A DNA stretch of 64,000 nt from Elusimicrobiota bacterium (GTDB taxonomy: Bacteria; Elusimicrobiota; Elusimicrobia; UBA1565; UBA9628). A model generated the notes under the pieces. That model had not been told where the DNA came from, ran no database searches, and worked only from the letters and a program-made list of their open reading frames with translations. Of this stretch, positions 16,207-25,161 are shown piece by piece. The stretch is taken from assembly GCA_027452025.1 (NCBI GenBank), contig DAIDHI010000035.1:1-64000 (forward strand), in the 5' to 3' direction. How positions within the stretch are numbered: position 1 is the first letter of the stretch; each line of letters opens with the position of its first letter. The translations under genes and the position numbers were made by a program.

Positions 16207-16229
16207 ACTATAGTCCCGAGGTCCGGGAC
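16207..16229 (-). promoter_or_regulatory. Promoter with inverted-repeat operator candidate
   Basis: TATAGT (16207-16212, minus strand) is a -10 candidate about 40 bases before the ATG at 16167. Directly upstream of it lies the perfect inverted repeat GTCCCG-N5-CGGGAC (16213-16229), placed between the -10 and -35 positions where a repressor could act. No convincing -35 box is visible. Confidence 0.4.
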
Positions 16230-16261
16230 GCTCCATGAACGGCGTGTAAAGCTTTTGGGTT

Positions 16262-17896
16262 CTACGGCTGCGGCGGCGGGAGAATGGGCTGCTTCTCCGG
16301 TTTGGTCTCGGAGCGCTGGAGCTCGACCTCGCCCAGGAGCAGGCTCGGAGTGACCACGGAGACGGGCACGCCGTGGACGCCGTTGCGGACCTGCTCGTCT
16401 TGCCCCGCGTAGAGGATGTTGGACAGCATCTCCAGAGGCGTTCCCACGACGTCGAGATTGCGCACAAGCGTCAGCTTCCCCGTCTTGGCGTCGACGAGGT
16501 AGACGAGCTCCGGCATGAGGCGGATCGAGGTCTCGTCGGCCGTGCCCTCCTGCTGCGCGAAAGTCCGCAAGCGCTTGATCCAGATGCCGTAGGGCTTGCC
16601 GCGCCTGCGGCACTCGCGGCGCAGGATCTTGAGCAGCCTCTCCTGCTCGATCGGCGCGGAGGAGCTGAGCATCAGCACGCCCGGCGAGCCTTGCGGCATG
16701 TAGCCGGCGAAGGAGGCCCGGCCGTGCCCGTTGGAATGATCGAAGCCCACGACCGGATAGCGCGAGAGCAAAAGCCCCTTGAGCACGCCGTGGTCGATGA
16801 GGGTGACGCGGCTCGGCGCCACACCCTGGTCGTCGAAGTCGTAATGGCCGAGCAGCGGCGTCTTGTCCCAGACCGACAGCGTGGGATCGTCGACGAGCGT
16901 GAAATGCCGGTCCATGACGGGCTTGCCGAGCTTCCCCTTGAAGGTCTGCGCTCCCGAGGGATTCCGCTGCTCCTCTCCCGAGAGCCGCTGGCCGATCGAG
17001 AGGACGACGGCGGCCGAGACCGAGGGGTCGAGCAGGGCCGGAGCGGAAAACGGCGACGTCGTGCTGGCGGACTTGAGCCGCTCCAACGTCTTGATCATAT
17101 CGGCGGCCTCGGCCTGGAGCTTGGCCGCGGAGGGCAGGCCCTCGGGCGAGGAGGCCGTGAAGCGGCGCATCGAGTCGAGCTTCATGCCGTCGGAAGCCAC
17201 GGCCTGCGCCTCAAGCTCCAGCTCGACGGTGTCCCGCGGGAAATCGACGCGGCTGCCCTCCGTGTCCAGAAGGCGCGACCACTGCCGCCGGGCCCGCACG
17301 CTGGCCTCGCCGTCGAGCAGCCAGGGAGCCCGGCGAAAAACGGCGCTCGCCTGGCGGCAGTCCCTCGAGAGCTGCGCGCGGTCCCAGTCGTCCGCGGGCT
17401 TGGCCCCGACGGCGACGCGGGGCTCTTCGCGCGTCAGGTCGTCGGTGTCGTAGTCCGCCTTGCCTTGCGTCTCTCGCTGAGCCTCCTTGCGCAGGAAATC
17501 GGCGGACGCGTCCTTATAAGAGGAATCCAGGGCCTGCCAGATGGAGTGGCGCAAGGAGAACTCGTCGTCTTGCGAAGCGACGAAGACCCCTTTGAAGTCG
17601 CTGACGGCGCCCGAGGCGCGGTTGTCCATCGCGTAGCTCCCCACGCGCACGTCGGGCGTCAGGAGACGTTGCCGGAAATGGCCGGCGAAACTCTCCGCGC
17701 CGAAGAGGCATCGGCGCTCCCAGGAGTCGACGTCGATGCCGGTCAGGCTGACGTAATAGGGGGGCTGGTAGCCGGGCTCCTTGAGGTCCTTGGCGCGGGA
17801 GAGCTCGGCGGCGGCCGCCGCGTCGAAAGCGTGCCCGGAGGCCAGGGCGGGGCTTGCGGCGAGCAGCGCGCTCAGGGCGAGAGCCAGGGCTTTCAT
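16262..17896 (-). CDS. Exported TldD/TldE-family protein without zinc ligands
   Basis: A 544-residue protein with a signal peptide (Lys at residue 2, hydrophobic A-L-A-L-S-A-L-L-A-A, cleavage near A-L-A-S). It is a clear relative of the TldD-like protein at 19121-20818; shared blocks include L-V-D-D-P-T, H-Y-D-F-D-D-Q-G-V, L-I-D-H-G-V-L, S-N-G-H-G-R and Y-L-V-D-A-K-T-G-K. Where the relative has the zinc motif H-E-A-L-G-H, this one has V-L-S-I-G-Q, and the later Cys is also gone. In TldD/TldE heterodimers TldE lacks the metal site, so this is probably the TldE-like partner, here outside the cytoplasm. Its ATG overlaps the preceding stop as ATGA. Confidence 0.85.
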   Translation of the reverse strand: MKALALALSALLAASPALASGHAFDAAAAAELSRAKDLKEPGYQPPYYVSLTGIDVDSWERRCLFGAESFAGHFRQRLLTPDVRVGSYAMDNRASGAVSDFKGVFVASQDDEFSLRHSIWQALDSSYKDASADFLRKEAQRETQGKADYDTDDLTREEPRVAVGAKPADDWDRAQLSRDCRQASAVFRRAPWLLDGEASVRARRQWSRLLDTEGSRVDFPRDTVELELEAQAVASDGMKLDSMRRFTASSPEGLPSAAKLQAEAADMIKTLERLKSASTTSPFSAPALLDPSVSAAVVLSIGQRLSGEEQRNPSGAQTFKGKLGKPVMDRHFTLVDDPTLSVWDKTPLLGHYDFDDQGVAPSRVTLIDHGVLKGLLLSRYPVVGFDHSNGHGRASFAGYMPQGSPGVLMLSSSAPIEQERLLKILRRECRRRGKPYGIWIKRLRTFAQQEGTADETSIRLMPELVYLVDAKTGKLTLVRNLDVVGTPLEMLSNILYAGQDEQVRNGVHGVPVSVVTPSLLLGEVELQRSETKPEKQPILPPPQP

Positions 17897-19134
17897 GCGC
17901 TTTCTCCCAGGAGCCCGCGCGCGGCCAGGCCCGCGCAGGGCATGAACACGAACATCAGCGGACTGTGATAGCGCGTCACGGCCCAAAAGAGGCCGAAGAC
18001 GACGGTCATGAGCGCCGGCGTCAGGACCAGAAAGTCCAGAGAGGTCCCACGCCGCAGAGCCAGCCAGAACCCGAGCAGGCCGGCCGCTATCAGCCCGCCG
18101 TTGGAAAGCGCGCCGACGATCGTGAGCAGCCACAGCGAATAGCCGTAGTTCCAGCCGACATTGGGATAGAACCTCCACATCTTGATCACCTTGTGAAGGA
18201 ACGCGCCCCAGAAGACGCCGGGCCGATGAATGAATATGTCCCAGCAGCCGCGGTAGAAGATCGGCTCTCCCTGCCCGAGGGTCAGCCCGCGGTCGAAGAC
18301 CGCCCGCACGACCGGATCGGAGCCGTTGAGGGGAGCCTCCAGCGGGACCTCGGGGTGCGCGTAATCGTACTTGAGCGACAAATACATCTGGCTGCCGCCC
18401 ATCGTGGCCCCGGCCACGAGACGTCCGGTGATGAGATAGTTTCGCGCGACCCACGGCGCCTGGAACAGGACCGTGCAGAGCGCGAAGACGCCTAATGTGC
18501 GCGACCAGACGCGCCTGGGAAGCTTCGCCCCGGCCATCAGCCAGAAGGCGGCCCCCAAGGGCACGAACGGAGACCGGATGACGGTGATGGCCCCATAGCA
18601 CAGTCCCGCGATCAGAAAAGAGCGCGGAAGCCCCCACCGCTCGCGGGCAAACCAGGCCCAGGCCCACAGGACCAGCAAAGCGGTGACGAGGGGCTCGCGA
18701 AACATCACGCCGTCGTAGTAGACCCATTCCGGAAACACGCAGGCGGCCGCGAACGCCAGCCGCGCCGCCCAGGGGTCTCCGAAGAGCTCGAGGGTCAGCG
18801 CGTAGATCAGCCAGCACGTAACGACGCCGGCGGCTACGTTCAAAGCCATGCCCACCGCCGGCGAGCGTCCGAAGACCAGATGCGCAGCGGCCAGGATGAG
18901 CGGATAGAGGGGCTCCCGGTCCGTCATCGGCTTGCCGTCCGGACCCAAGAAGGCGTGATGGTCCAGCAGCTGAAGCGCCATGCGGTCGTAGGACTCGGGG
19001 TCGACGACCTCCATGCGCGGCTGGTCGGGCTTGACGTAGCGGTAGGCGTAGGCGCTATAGCCGCAGCGCAGAGCGAAAGCCAGGGCGAGGCCGGCCGGCA
19101 GCCACCAACGCTTCACGAACTCAATCATTCTCAT
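17893..19134 (-). CDS. GT-C type membrane glycosyltransferase (ArnT-like)
   Basis: A 413-residue polytopic protein with about ten hydrophobic segments. After helix 1 comes a soluble loop with V-V-D-P-E-S-Y-D-R and then T-D-R-E-P-L-Y-P, both usual in GT39/PMT_2 enzymes. It likely transfers a sugar from a polyprenol-phosphate donor in the periplasm. Two start codons are possible, ATG at 19134 and ATG at 19128; both overlap the end of the TldD-like gene, and the first is used here. It sits between the two TldD/E homologues and is coupled to both, so all three are made together. Confidence 0.82.
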   Translation of the reverse strand: MRMIEFVKRWWLPAGLALAFALRCGYSAYAYRYVKPDQPRMEVVDPESYDRMALQLLDHHAFLGPDGKPMTDREPLYPLILAAAHLVFGRSPAVGMALNVAAGVVTCWLIYALTLELFGDPWAARLAFAAACVFPEWVYYDGVMFREPLVTALLVLWAWAWFARERWGLPRSFLIAGLCYGAITVIRSPFVPLGAAFWLMAGAKLPRRVWSRTLGVFALCTVLFQAPWVARNYLITGRLVAGATMGGSQMYLSLKYDYAHPEVPLEAPLNGSDPVVRAVFDRGLTLGQGEPIFYRGCWDIFIHRPGVFWGAFLHKVIKMWRFYPNVGWNYGYSLWLLTIVGALSNGGLIAAGLLGFWLALRRGTSLDFLVLTPALMTVVFGLFWAVTRYHSPLMFVFMPCAGLAARGLLGESA

Positions 19135-20818
19135 GGCGCTTGGCGAAAGGCGAAGGGAGAATGGGCGGCCGCGAGCGGTCCTCGGGCAGCCGTTGCAGCT
19201 CGATCTCGGAGGCCAAGACGCTCGGCGCGATCTGGTCGACGGAAACCCAGCCCGACTCCGCTCCGCAGACAAATCCGTTGGCGAGCGTATCGTCGTTGGA
19301 GGCCGCCACGATGCGGTTGAGCATGATCAGGGGCGTTCCGACCATCGAGACGCCGCGCACGAGCGTCTCCTTCCCCGTCTTGGCGTCGACGCGGTAGATC
19401 AGGCGTGGGCGCACCTCGAGGGTCTGCGCGGCATCGCGGGAATTGGGGTTTTCCCCGCCGAAGGCTCCGACGAGCAGGAAGCCGTAGGGCTTGCCGCTTT
19501 TGCGCAGCAGCTCCAGGAGCTTGCGCTTGAGTTTGGCGCGAGACACCGGATGCTCCCCGCGCACGATGAGGTTGGCCATGCGGCCCGTCGGGCGCAGGTA
19601 GGCGTCCGAGCGGCCGTGGCCGTTGGAATGCGAGAAGCCCTTCACGGGCCAGCGCGACATCAGGAAGTTGCGCAGCACGCCGTGATCGACCAGCGCTACT
19701 TTCTGAGCCGGAACCCCCTCGGAGTCGTAGTCGTAGTGGCCGTGGACGGGCTCGCCGCGAAACGCGGCCATGGTCGGGTCGTCGAGCACGCTGATGAAGT
19801 CGGGCAGTATCTTCTTGCCCACCATGTCGCGGAAGACCTGGCTCTCCTGGGGGTCGCGCTGGCGCTGTCCCTCCAGCTTATGGCCGAGGGCCTCATGAAA
19901 GAGCACGCCGGTGAACTCCGGATCGAAGATGGCCGGCGCCGCGGCTGGAGGCTGCACGGGCGCCCGGCGCTCCGCCTCCAGTTCCCGGGCCATCGCCTCG
20001 GCGGCGGCGGCGAGGTCCTTGTCCGAAGGAAGATCGGCCAGCGTGCGGATCTCCCAGCTGCGGTGGTCGTCGAGGCGCATGCCGTCGTCGGCGCGGGTCA
20101 TGGCGTCGATGTGCAGCTCTCCCGGCACGTTCTCCTCGGGGGTGGCCAGCTCGGTGCCCTCGCTGGTCACCAGATAGCGGCGCGCCCAGCGCAGCCGGAT
20201 GGAGGCATGGGCCTCGTAGATCTGCGGGTGGTTCCGGAAAGGGCGGCTGGCCGCCTCGACGGCCTCGCGGGCGCGCTGCCTGGGGAAATCCGGCGGCGGC
20301 TGGGACTCATCGCGCACCACGGCCTTCTCGACCGAGAAATCATCGAGCGGGTCGGCGATGTACTCCGTGGCGCGCTTGGCTTTCTTCTGCAGGTAGCCGG
20401 CCACGGCGTTCTTGTAGGCGGCGTCGGTGAGATACCACAGGTTCTGGCGCAGGGCCTTCGGGTCCGGCGCGGCCGAGACGTGCCAGCCGCGGTAGCCGAC
20501 GTCGGTGTTGTCCAAGTGGCGGTCGCCGAAGCGGACCTCGGCGAAAAGGACGCGGTCGCGGTCGAAGCTGTCCTGCAAAGCCGAGCCGAAGGCCGCGGTC
20601 GCGTCGTATTCCTTTTCATCGACCACCCGGTAGGCGACAAAATACGGCGGGCCGAAGTCGTCCTGCTTGAGCGTCATCGCGCGCGCCAGCTCCGCCTTCA
20701 TCGGCCCGAAGACGTCCTGGTCCGGCACGGCCGAGAGGTCCTGGGCGTAAGCGGCGGCGCACGAAAGCGCCAGGGCGACGGCCAGAGGCAGGCTAGCGAC
20801 GCGGCGGAAGATTCGCAT
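19121..20818 (-). CDS. Exported TldD-family metalloprotease
   Basis: A 565-residue TldD/PmbA-family protein with a signal peptide (R-I-F-R-R start, hydrophobic core, cleavage after A-Y-A near residue 25). The zinc motif H-E-A-L-G-H occupies residues 308-313, followed by K-L-E-G-Q-R. The probable third ligand, Cys518, lies in N-G-F-V-C-G. H-S-N-G-H-G-R near residue 400 is also conserved. Known TldD/TldE pairs are cytoplasmic and cut unfolded peptides, as in microcin B17 maturation; the signal peptide here points to the periplasm. It overlaps the O-antigen ligase gene by 26 bases and the next gene by 14 bases. Confidence 0.88.
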   Translation of the reverse strand: MRIFRRVASLPLAVALALSCAAAYAQDLSAVPDQDVFGPMKAELARAMTLKQDDFGPPYFVAYRVVDEKEYDATAAFGSALQDSFDRDRVLFAEVRFGDRHLDNTDVGYRGWHVSAAPDPKALRQNLWYLTDAAYKNAVAGYLQKKAKRATEYIADPLDDFSVEKAVVRDESQPPPDFPRQRAREAVEAASRPFRNHPQIYEAHASIRLRWARRYLVTSEGTELATPEENVPGELHIDAMTRADDGMRLDDHRSWEIRTLADLPSDKDLAAAAEAMARELEAERRAPVQPPAAAPAIFDPEFTGVLFHEALGHKLEGQRQRDPQESQVFRDMVGKKILPDFISVLDDPTMAAFRGEPVHGHYDYDSEGVPAQKVALVDHGVLRNFLMSRWPVKGFSHSNGHGRSDAYLRPTGRMANLIVRGEHPVSRAKLKRKLLELLRKSGKPYGFLLVGAFGGENPNSRDAAQTLEVRPRLIYRVDAKTGKETLVRGVSMVGTPLIMLNRIVAASNDDTLANGFVCGAESGWVSVDQIAPSVLASEIELQRLPEDRSRPPILPSPFAKRHEND

Positions 20819-23333
20819 ATCCCGTGACCGTGATGTTCAAGGCGCGCGCGAGCTGGGGATCCTTCTTGAGCACCACGCCCAGGTTCTGCTTGGCCTGGGC
20901 GAAGTTCGGATCCAAGCTCAGCGCCTTCAGATACATCTTCGCGGAGTCCTCGAGGCGGCCCATCATGAAGTAGGCGTTGGCGAGGTTGGTGTAGCCGTCG
21001 GGCTTCTCGTGCCGGTGGACGGGATAGGGGATCCCCGGCTCGTTGTAGTAGGGCTGATAGGACAAGATGGTCCTGCGCAGGAAGGGGTTTTCGATCAGAG
21101 AGGGCGCCACGGCGCATTTGTCGGCGTTGATGTAGTCCTGATAGACCCGCGCGGCGAGGTCGTAGCGCTTCTCCATCATGAAGATCTGGCCCATCCGCAC
21201 GTAATTCGGCTCGTAGACCGGATCGATGGCGCGATACATCCTGAAGCGAGTCAGGGCCCGGTTGAGGAAGTAGGGGACCTGCTCCGGATGGCCGTTTTGG
21301 AGGGCCCACTCGGCGCGCTTCATGTGCAGGTTGCCGACTTGATGATGCATCTGCACGTAATTGGGAGCCAGGCGCCGCACCTCGTTATAGGCGTCGAGCG
21401 CCCGCTCGTAGTCGTCGCGCGCGACGCCGTTCTTGTCGCCCCAGGCCGGATTGTAGATCTTGCGCATGTCGAAGCGGTCGTTGAAGACGTTGCCTTCGAA
21501 GTAGAGCGACATCGCGAAGTCGGGATTGAGCCGGTTGACCTCGAAGTAGTTGGCCAGCGCCTGGTCCCAATTGCGCTCCTTCGAGAAGTAGATGGCGATG
21601 TTGTGGTGGATGTCGGCCTTAAAGAAGCCCCAAAACGTGTACATCGGCTTGCAGGCGAGCAAGAAGACGAGAGGCACCGCCGGATTCTCCGTCATCAGGA
21701 TCAGCCGCATGAACAGGTAGCCGAGGCCCCCCACGCAGGCGAGCAGCGTGCCCCAGGAGATCCACCACTGGAGAATCTCCCCGCCCAGCTGCAGAGAGTC
21801 GACTCCGCCTTGCAAGGCGTTGAACTCGGTGACGATGAGGAAGCTGACGTAGCCGATGGCGCCGAGAGCGGCCAGCCGCGCCGGCCAGATCAGGAAATCG
21901 CGAAGGGTCTTGCCGAGCGCCCCTTCCTGGGCCGCCGGCGGCGGCGCGCCCGTCGCGCCCGAGTCGCGCATGTCGTGGAGCTCGTAGAGCGCCTTGCCGC
22001 GCGAGAGATTGACCACCATGCCGGACAACAGGCCCAAGTACACCCCGGAGGAGACGAAGCGCAGGCTGACGTCGAAGAAGTTGTGGCCGAGCATGCCCAT
22101 GAAGGCCACCATGTATCCGACGAGGTCGTAGGCGCGCGGAGGCGGCCGGCCGTCCTTGAACCGTAGCGGGCCCATCAGCTGCCCCAGGGACCGGAAGCCG
22201 ACCACGAGCGTGCTGATGATGAGCCACAGGAAGACCCCGAACCCCAGGATGCCGTTGTCGAAGAGCTCCTCGAGGTATTCGTCCTCCGCGTGGTCGGTCT
22301 CGGTGTTGTGCTTGCCCTCGATGTGGAAGATGGGCGGCCGGCGAAACGCGGGGTAGATCGGCGGGAAGCTTCCCACGCCCGTGCCGACCCAGGGATGGGT
22401 CATGATCATTTCCCACGTGCCTTCCCACGTGAACAGGCGGAAATTGACGGAGACGATCCTGCCCTCGATGCCCCGGCCCGTCATCAGGAGGAATCCGAGC
22501 GCTCCCGCGGCCGCGCCGCCCAGGATCCATTTCTTGAACGGCCGGATCATATCCTCGAAGTAGAGCCAGGCGATGATGCCGAAAATGAGTATCACGATGG
22601 CGAACCCGATCCACGCGCCCTTGGTGTCCGTGGCGATGAGATCGACGAGGAGCATGGCCATGAGCGGCACCAGGCTCCAGCGCTTGGTCTTGAGGAACTG
22701 CGTCAGGAGGATCGGAAAGATGATGACCAGGAAGTCGGCGAAGAAGTTCGGATTTCCGTAGGTCGAGAATACGCGGGGGCCGAAAGCCTCCCGCCAGATG
22801 AAGGGATCGATGCCCTTGCCGAGGCCCGGCGGGAAGAAATGACAATCGATCACCTGCAGGAAGCCGTATCCGATCGCCACCCAGGCCGTCCAGATGAGGA
22901 TCTTGGTCAGCCGCTCGACGGCCGGCCCGTCGAGCTCGTAGACGGCGATGAGCGCCACCGTCATGAAGAAGAAGTGGCGCAGGAAGAAGTCCGTGCTCGT
23001 CATGTGGTAGGGCGCGTGGAGGTACGACAGGATGCCCACCAGCAAATAGGCCAGGAACGGCGAAAGGCAGACCAGGTCGTCCTTGCTGAACGCCGCTCTC
23101 CCGGCTTCCATCAGGCGCACGATCCACATCGTCAGGAGGGCCAAGCCGCCCATCTGCATGACGGTGATCTTGACCTGAGCCGAGTCGTAAGTCCGCAGAT
23201 AGAACAGCGACGAGATGAGGAAATAGAGCAGCGGCAGCCACCAGACGATGATTCGGTGGGCGAAGAGTTCCGCCGTCAGGCGGTCTCCCAGGCGCCGGAC
23301 GCCGCTCTTCGCGGTCCTGACGGCCTCAGGCAT
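20793..23333 (-). CDS. O-antigen ligase/polymerase (Wzy_C) with C-terminal TPR repeats
   Basis: An 846-residue protein. Residues 20-490 contain about twelve membrane helices with the Wzy_C region: G-N-P-N-F-F-A-D near residue 195, G-T-G-V-G-S-F near residue 320, and T-D-H-A-E-D-E-Y-L-E-E-L near residue 345, the acidic/His loop of O-antigen ligases. From about residue 590 to the end there are TPR-like repeats, including D-G-Y-T-N-L-A-N-A-Y-F and K-A-L-S-L-D-P-N-F. Members polymerise or ligate lipid-linked glycans or glycosylate proteins. The start is ATG 23333; a TTG 12 bases further upstream is also possible. A TACAAT hexamer ends 33 bases before the ATG. Confidence 0.86.
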   Translation of the reverse strand: MPEAVRTAKSGVRRLGDRLTAELFAHRIIVWWLPLLYFLISSLFYLRTYDSAQVKITVMQMGGLALLTMWIVRLMEAGRAAFSKDDLVCLSPFLAYLLVGILSYLHAPYHMTSTDFFLRHFFFMTVALIAVYELDGPAVERLTKILIWTAWVAIGYGFLQVIDCHFFPPGLGKGIDPFIWREAFGPRVFSTYGNPNFFADFLVIIFPILLTQFLKTKRWSLVPLMAMLLVDLIATDTKGAWIGFAIVILIFGIIAWLYFEDMIRPFKKWILGGAAAGALGFLLMTGRGIEGRIVSVNFRLFTWEGTWEMIMTHPWVGTGVGSFPPIYPAFRRPPIFHIEGKHNTETDHAEDEYLEELFDNGILGFGVFLWLIISTLVVGFRSLGQLMGPLRFKDGRPPPRAYDLVGYMVAFMGMLGHNFFDVSLRFVSSGVYLGLLSGMVVNLSRGKALYELHDMRDSGATGAPPPAAQEGALGKTLRDFLIWPARLAALGAIGYVSFLIVTEFNALQGGVDSLQLGGEILQWWISWGTLLACVGGLGYLFMRLILMTENPAVPLVFLLACKPMYTFWGFFKADIHHNIAIYFSKERNWDQALANYFEVNRLNPDFAMSLYFEGNVFNDRFDMRKIYNPAWGDKNGVARDDYERALDAYNEVRRLAPNYVQMHHQVGNLHMKRAEWALQNGHPEQVPYFLNRALTRFRMYRAIDPVYEPNYVRMGQIFMMEKRYDLAARVYQDYINADKCAVAPSLIENPFLRRTILSYQPYYNEPGIPYPVHRHEKPDGYTNLANAYFMMGRLEDSAKMYLKALSLDPNFAQAKQNLGVVLKKDPQLARALNITVTGYANLPPRR

Positions 23334-23377
23334 GGGAACGTCCAAAAGTAGTCACGAAGCGTTCGAATTGTATCAAA

Positions 23378-25123
23378 TCATTGGACTGCGCCAAGGGCCG
23401 CCGGATTCGCTTTCGCCCGGCGGAAGATATACATGGCTGAGTTGGCGAAGAAGCTATCGTCCGCCAAGGGCGCCAGCGCCGTCCAGCGCGGCTCGAAAGC
23501 GGCGGCGAGAGTGTAGGCGCCGGGCAGCGCCTGCTCGAGCCTCTGCCCGTCTCCGGCGTCCGCCACGATCCAGTCGGGGCGGCCGCGCGGGGCGAGCAGA
23601 GAAGGGTCCTCGAAGACGATCAAGCGGTAGAGGTCGTAGCGGAAAGGGGGCGTGCCGAAAGGCTGGGGGTAACGCGCCAGACCGACGGAGGAGCCCGCCG
23701 GAATATGGGCGGAGATCCAGCCGGCGGCCTGCGCCCGCGTCGAAGCCGGGCCGGCGTCCGCCGCGAAGTTTCGCAGATAGACCGCCGAGCGAGCCGAGAG
23801 CTCCGCCAGCGCCGCGACGACGAGGACTGCGCGCAGCCAGGGGCGGGCGCGGCCCGCGGCCGCCCACGAGCCCGCCAGCACGCAGGCCAAGCCGAACAGC
23901 GGGAAGAAAAAGCGCGCGGCGCCCGGCCCGCTCACGAAACCCCACAGCAAGCCAACGGCCAACGCCAGGACCGCGGTCGCCACAAGTAGGACGGCGGCGC
24001 AGAATCGCGCCTCCCGCGAACCGCCCCGGCGAAAGCTTTGCCAGATGCCGAGCGCGCAGAGCGTCTCCAGGCCGGCGCCCATGGCTCGGGTCAGCGGGCG
24101 CCCGAAGAACCAGGCGACGCTGAACAGGGACGACGCCCCCCCGCCCGCCGGATAGATTGTCGTCTCCCAGAAATAATCGGCGTGCGCCAGCAGGTAATAT
24201 GGGTTTAGGGCCGCGAACACCGCCGCGCACGCAGCGCCGCCTGCCAGCGCACGGCTCCAGACGCGAGAGTCGCCGCGGCGCAGCAACGCGGCCGCCAGAG
24301 GCAGCGCTCCAAACGCGAGCATGAAAAAGCTGGCCCCCCCTCCGATCCCCGCGCAAAGACCGCACAGCAGGAAATCGCGCAGCCGGCCCGTATCGGCAGC
24401 AGCCAGCGCCAGCCGAACCGCCGCAAGGATCCAGAACGCCGCGAAAACGTGAGGCTTGAAGATGTGGGACTGGACCACGACGGCCGGGCACAGCGAGTAG
24501 AAGGTCCCGGCAAAAAGTCCGGCACGCTCGCCGGAGCAGCGGCGTCCCAAATCGTAGACCAGCCAAACCGAGAGAAGAAAGAACCCCGCGATGATCAAGC
24601 GGCCGGCGAGGTAGAGCCGCGCTATGGCGTCGGGATGCAGGAGATAAAAGGAAGCGTCGGGCACGAGCTCGATGAGACGCGCTTTGGCTGCGAGCCACAA
24701 AACGGCGCCCACGAAGTAGAGATACGATCCGCCATAATGGATGTAGAGTGGCTTGAAATCCCCCCGCCCCGGGCGCATTCGAGCCAGCTCGGCCAGGGTC
24801 TGTTGTTCGTCGGGATCTTCCGTGCGCAAGAGCGTTGAACGCACGCTGCCGACGAGCGCGTCGGGAGGGAACACCCAGCCGGGGCGGAATTCCCGCACGC
24901 CTTGAATAGAGGTGACCGGCTCCTCGCGCGCCCTTTCGAGATGGGCGCGTTCGATGGCTTGATACAGCTTGGACCAAGCCTCGGCCAGACGCCGCGCGGC
25001 CGCCTGGTCGCCGTGGAGCGCCGGCGGCAGTGCCGCCCAGCGCGCTTTGCCGGGAAGCCCCCACGTGATGCCGCATAGGCCCACTCCGGCTGCCAGCGCG
25101 AGCAAGGCGAGAGAGCGCCGCAC
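23378..25123 (-). CDS. GT-C type membrane glycosyltransferase (GT39-like)
   Basis: A 581-residue polytopic protein. The first helix is followed by G-L-P-G-K and a soluble segment with L-H-G-D-Q-A, then Y-I-H-Y-G-G-S-Y-L-Y near residue 135, a pattern common in dolichyl-phosphate-mannose-type GT39 enzymes. About ten more helices follow, then a soluble C-terminal domain from about residue 455 with an Ala-rich and aromatic composition, probably periplasmic. The GTG at 25123 is chosen over longer extensions because TAAGGT lies 10 bases upstream and the preceding bases are non-coding. It stands between the GT2-methyltransferase fusion and the O-antigen ligase, 44 bases from the latter. Confidence 0.8.
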   Translation of the reverse strand: MRRSLALLALAAGVGLCGITWGLPGKARWAALPPALHGDQAAARRLAEAWSKLYQAIERAHLERAREEPVTSIQGVREFRPGWVFPPDALVGSVRSTLLRTEDPDEQQTLAELARMRPGRGDFKPLYIHYGGSYLYFVGAVLWLAAKARLIELVPDASFYLLHPDAIARLYLAGRLIIAGFFLLSVWLVYDLGRRCSGERAGLFAGTFYSLCPAVVVQSHIFKPHVFAAFWILAAVRLALAAADTGRLRDFLLCGLCAGIGGGASFFMLAFGALPLAAALLRRGDSRVWSRALAGGAACAAVFAALNPYYLLAHADYFWETTIYPAGGGASSLFSVAWFFGRPLTRAMGAGLETLCALGIWQSFRRGGSREARFCAAVLLVATAVLALAVGLLWGFVSGPGAARFFFPLFGLACVLAGSWAAAGRARPWLRAVLVVAALAELSARSAVYLRNFAADAGPASTRAQAAGWISAHIPAGSSVGLARYPQPFGTPPFRYDLYRLIVFEDPSLLAPRGRPDWIVADAGDGQRLEQALPGAYTLAAAFEPRWTALAPLADDSFFANSAMYIFRRAKANPAALGAVQ

Positions 25124-25161
25124 GCCTAAAGTTACCTTAAACGGGGCGTAGCCGCAACCGA

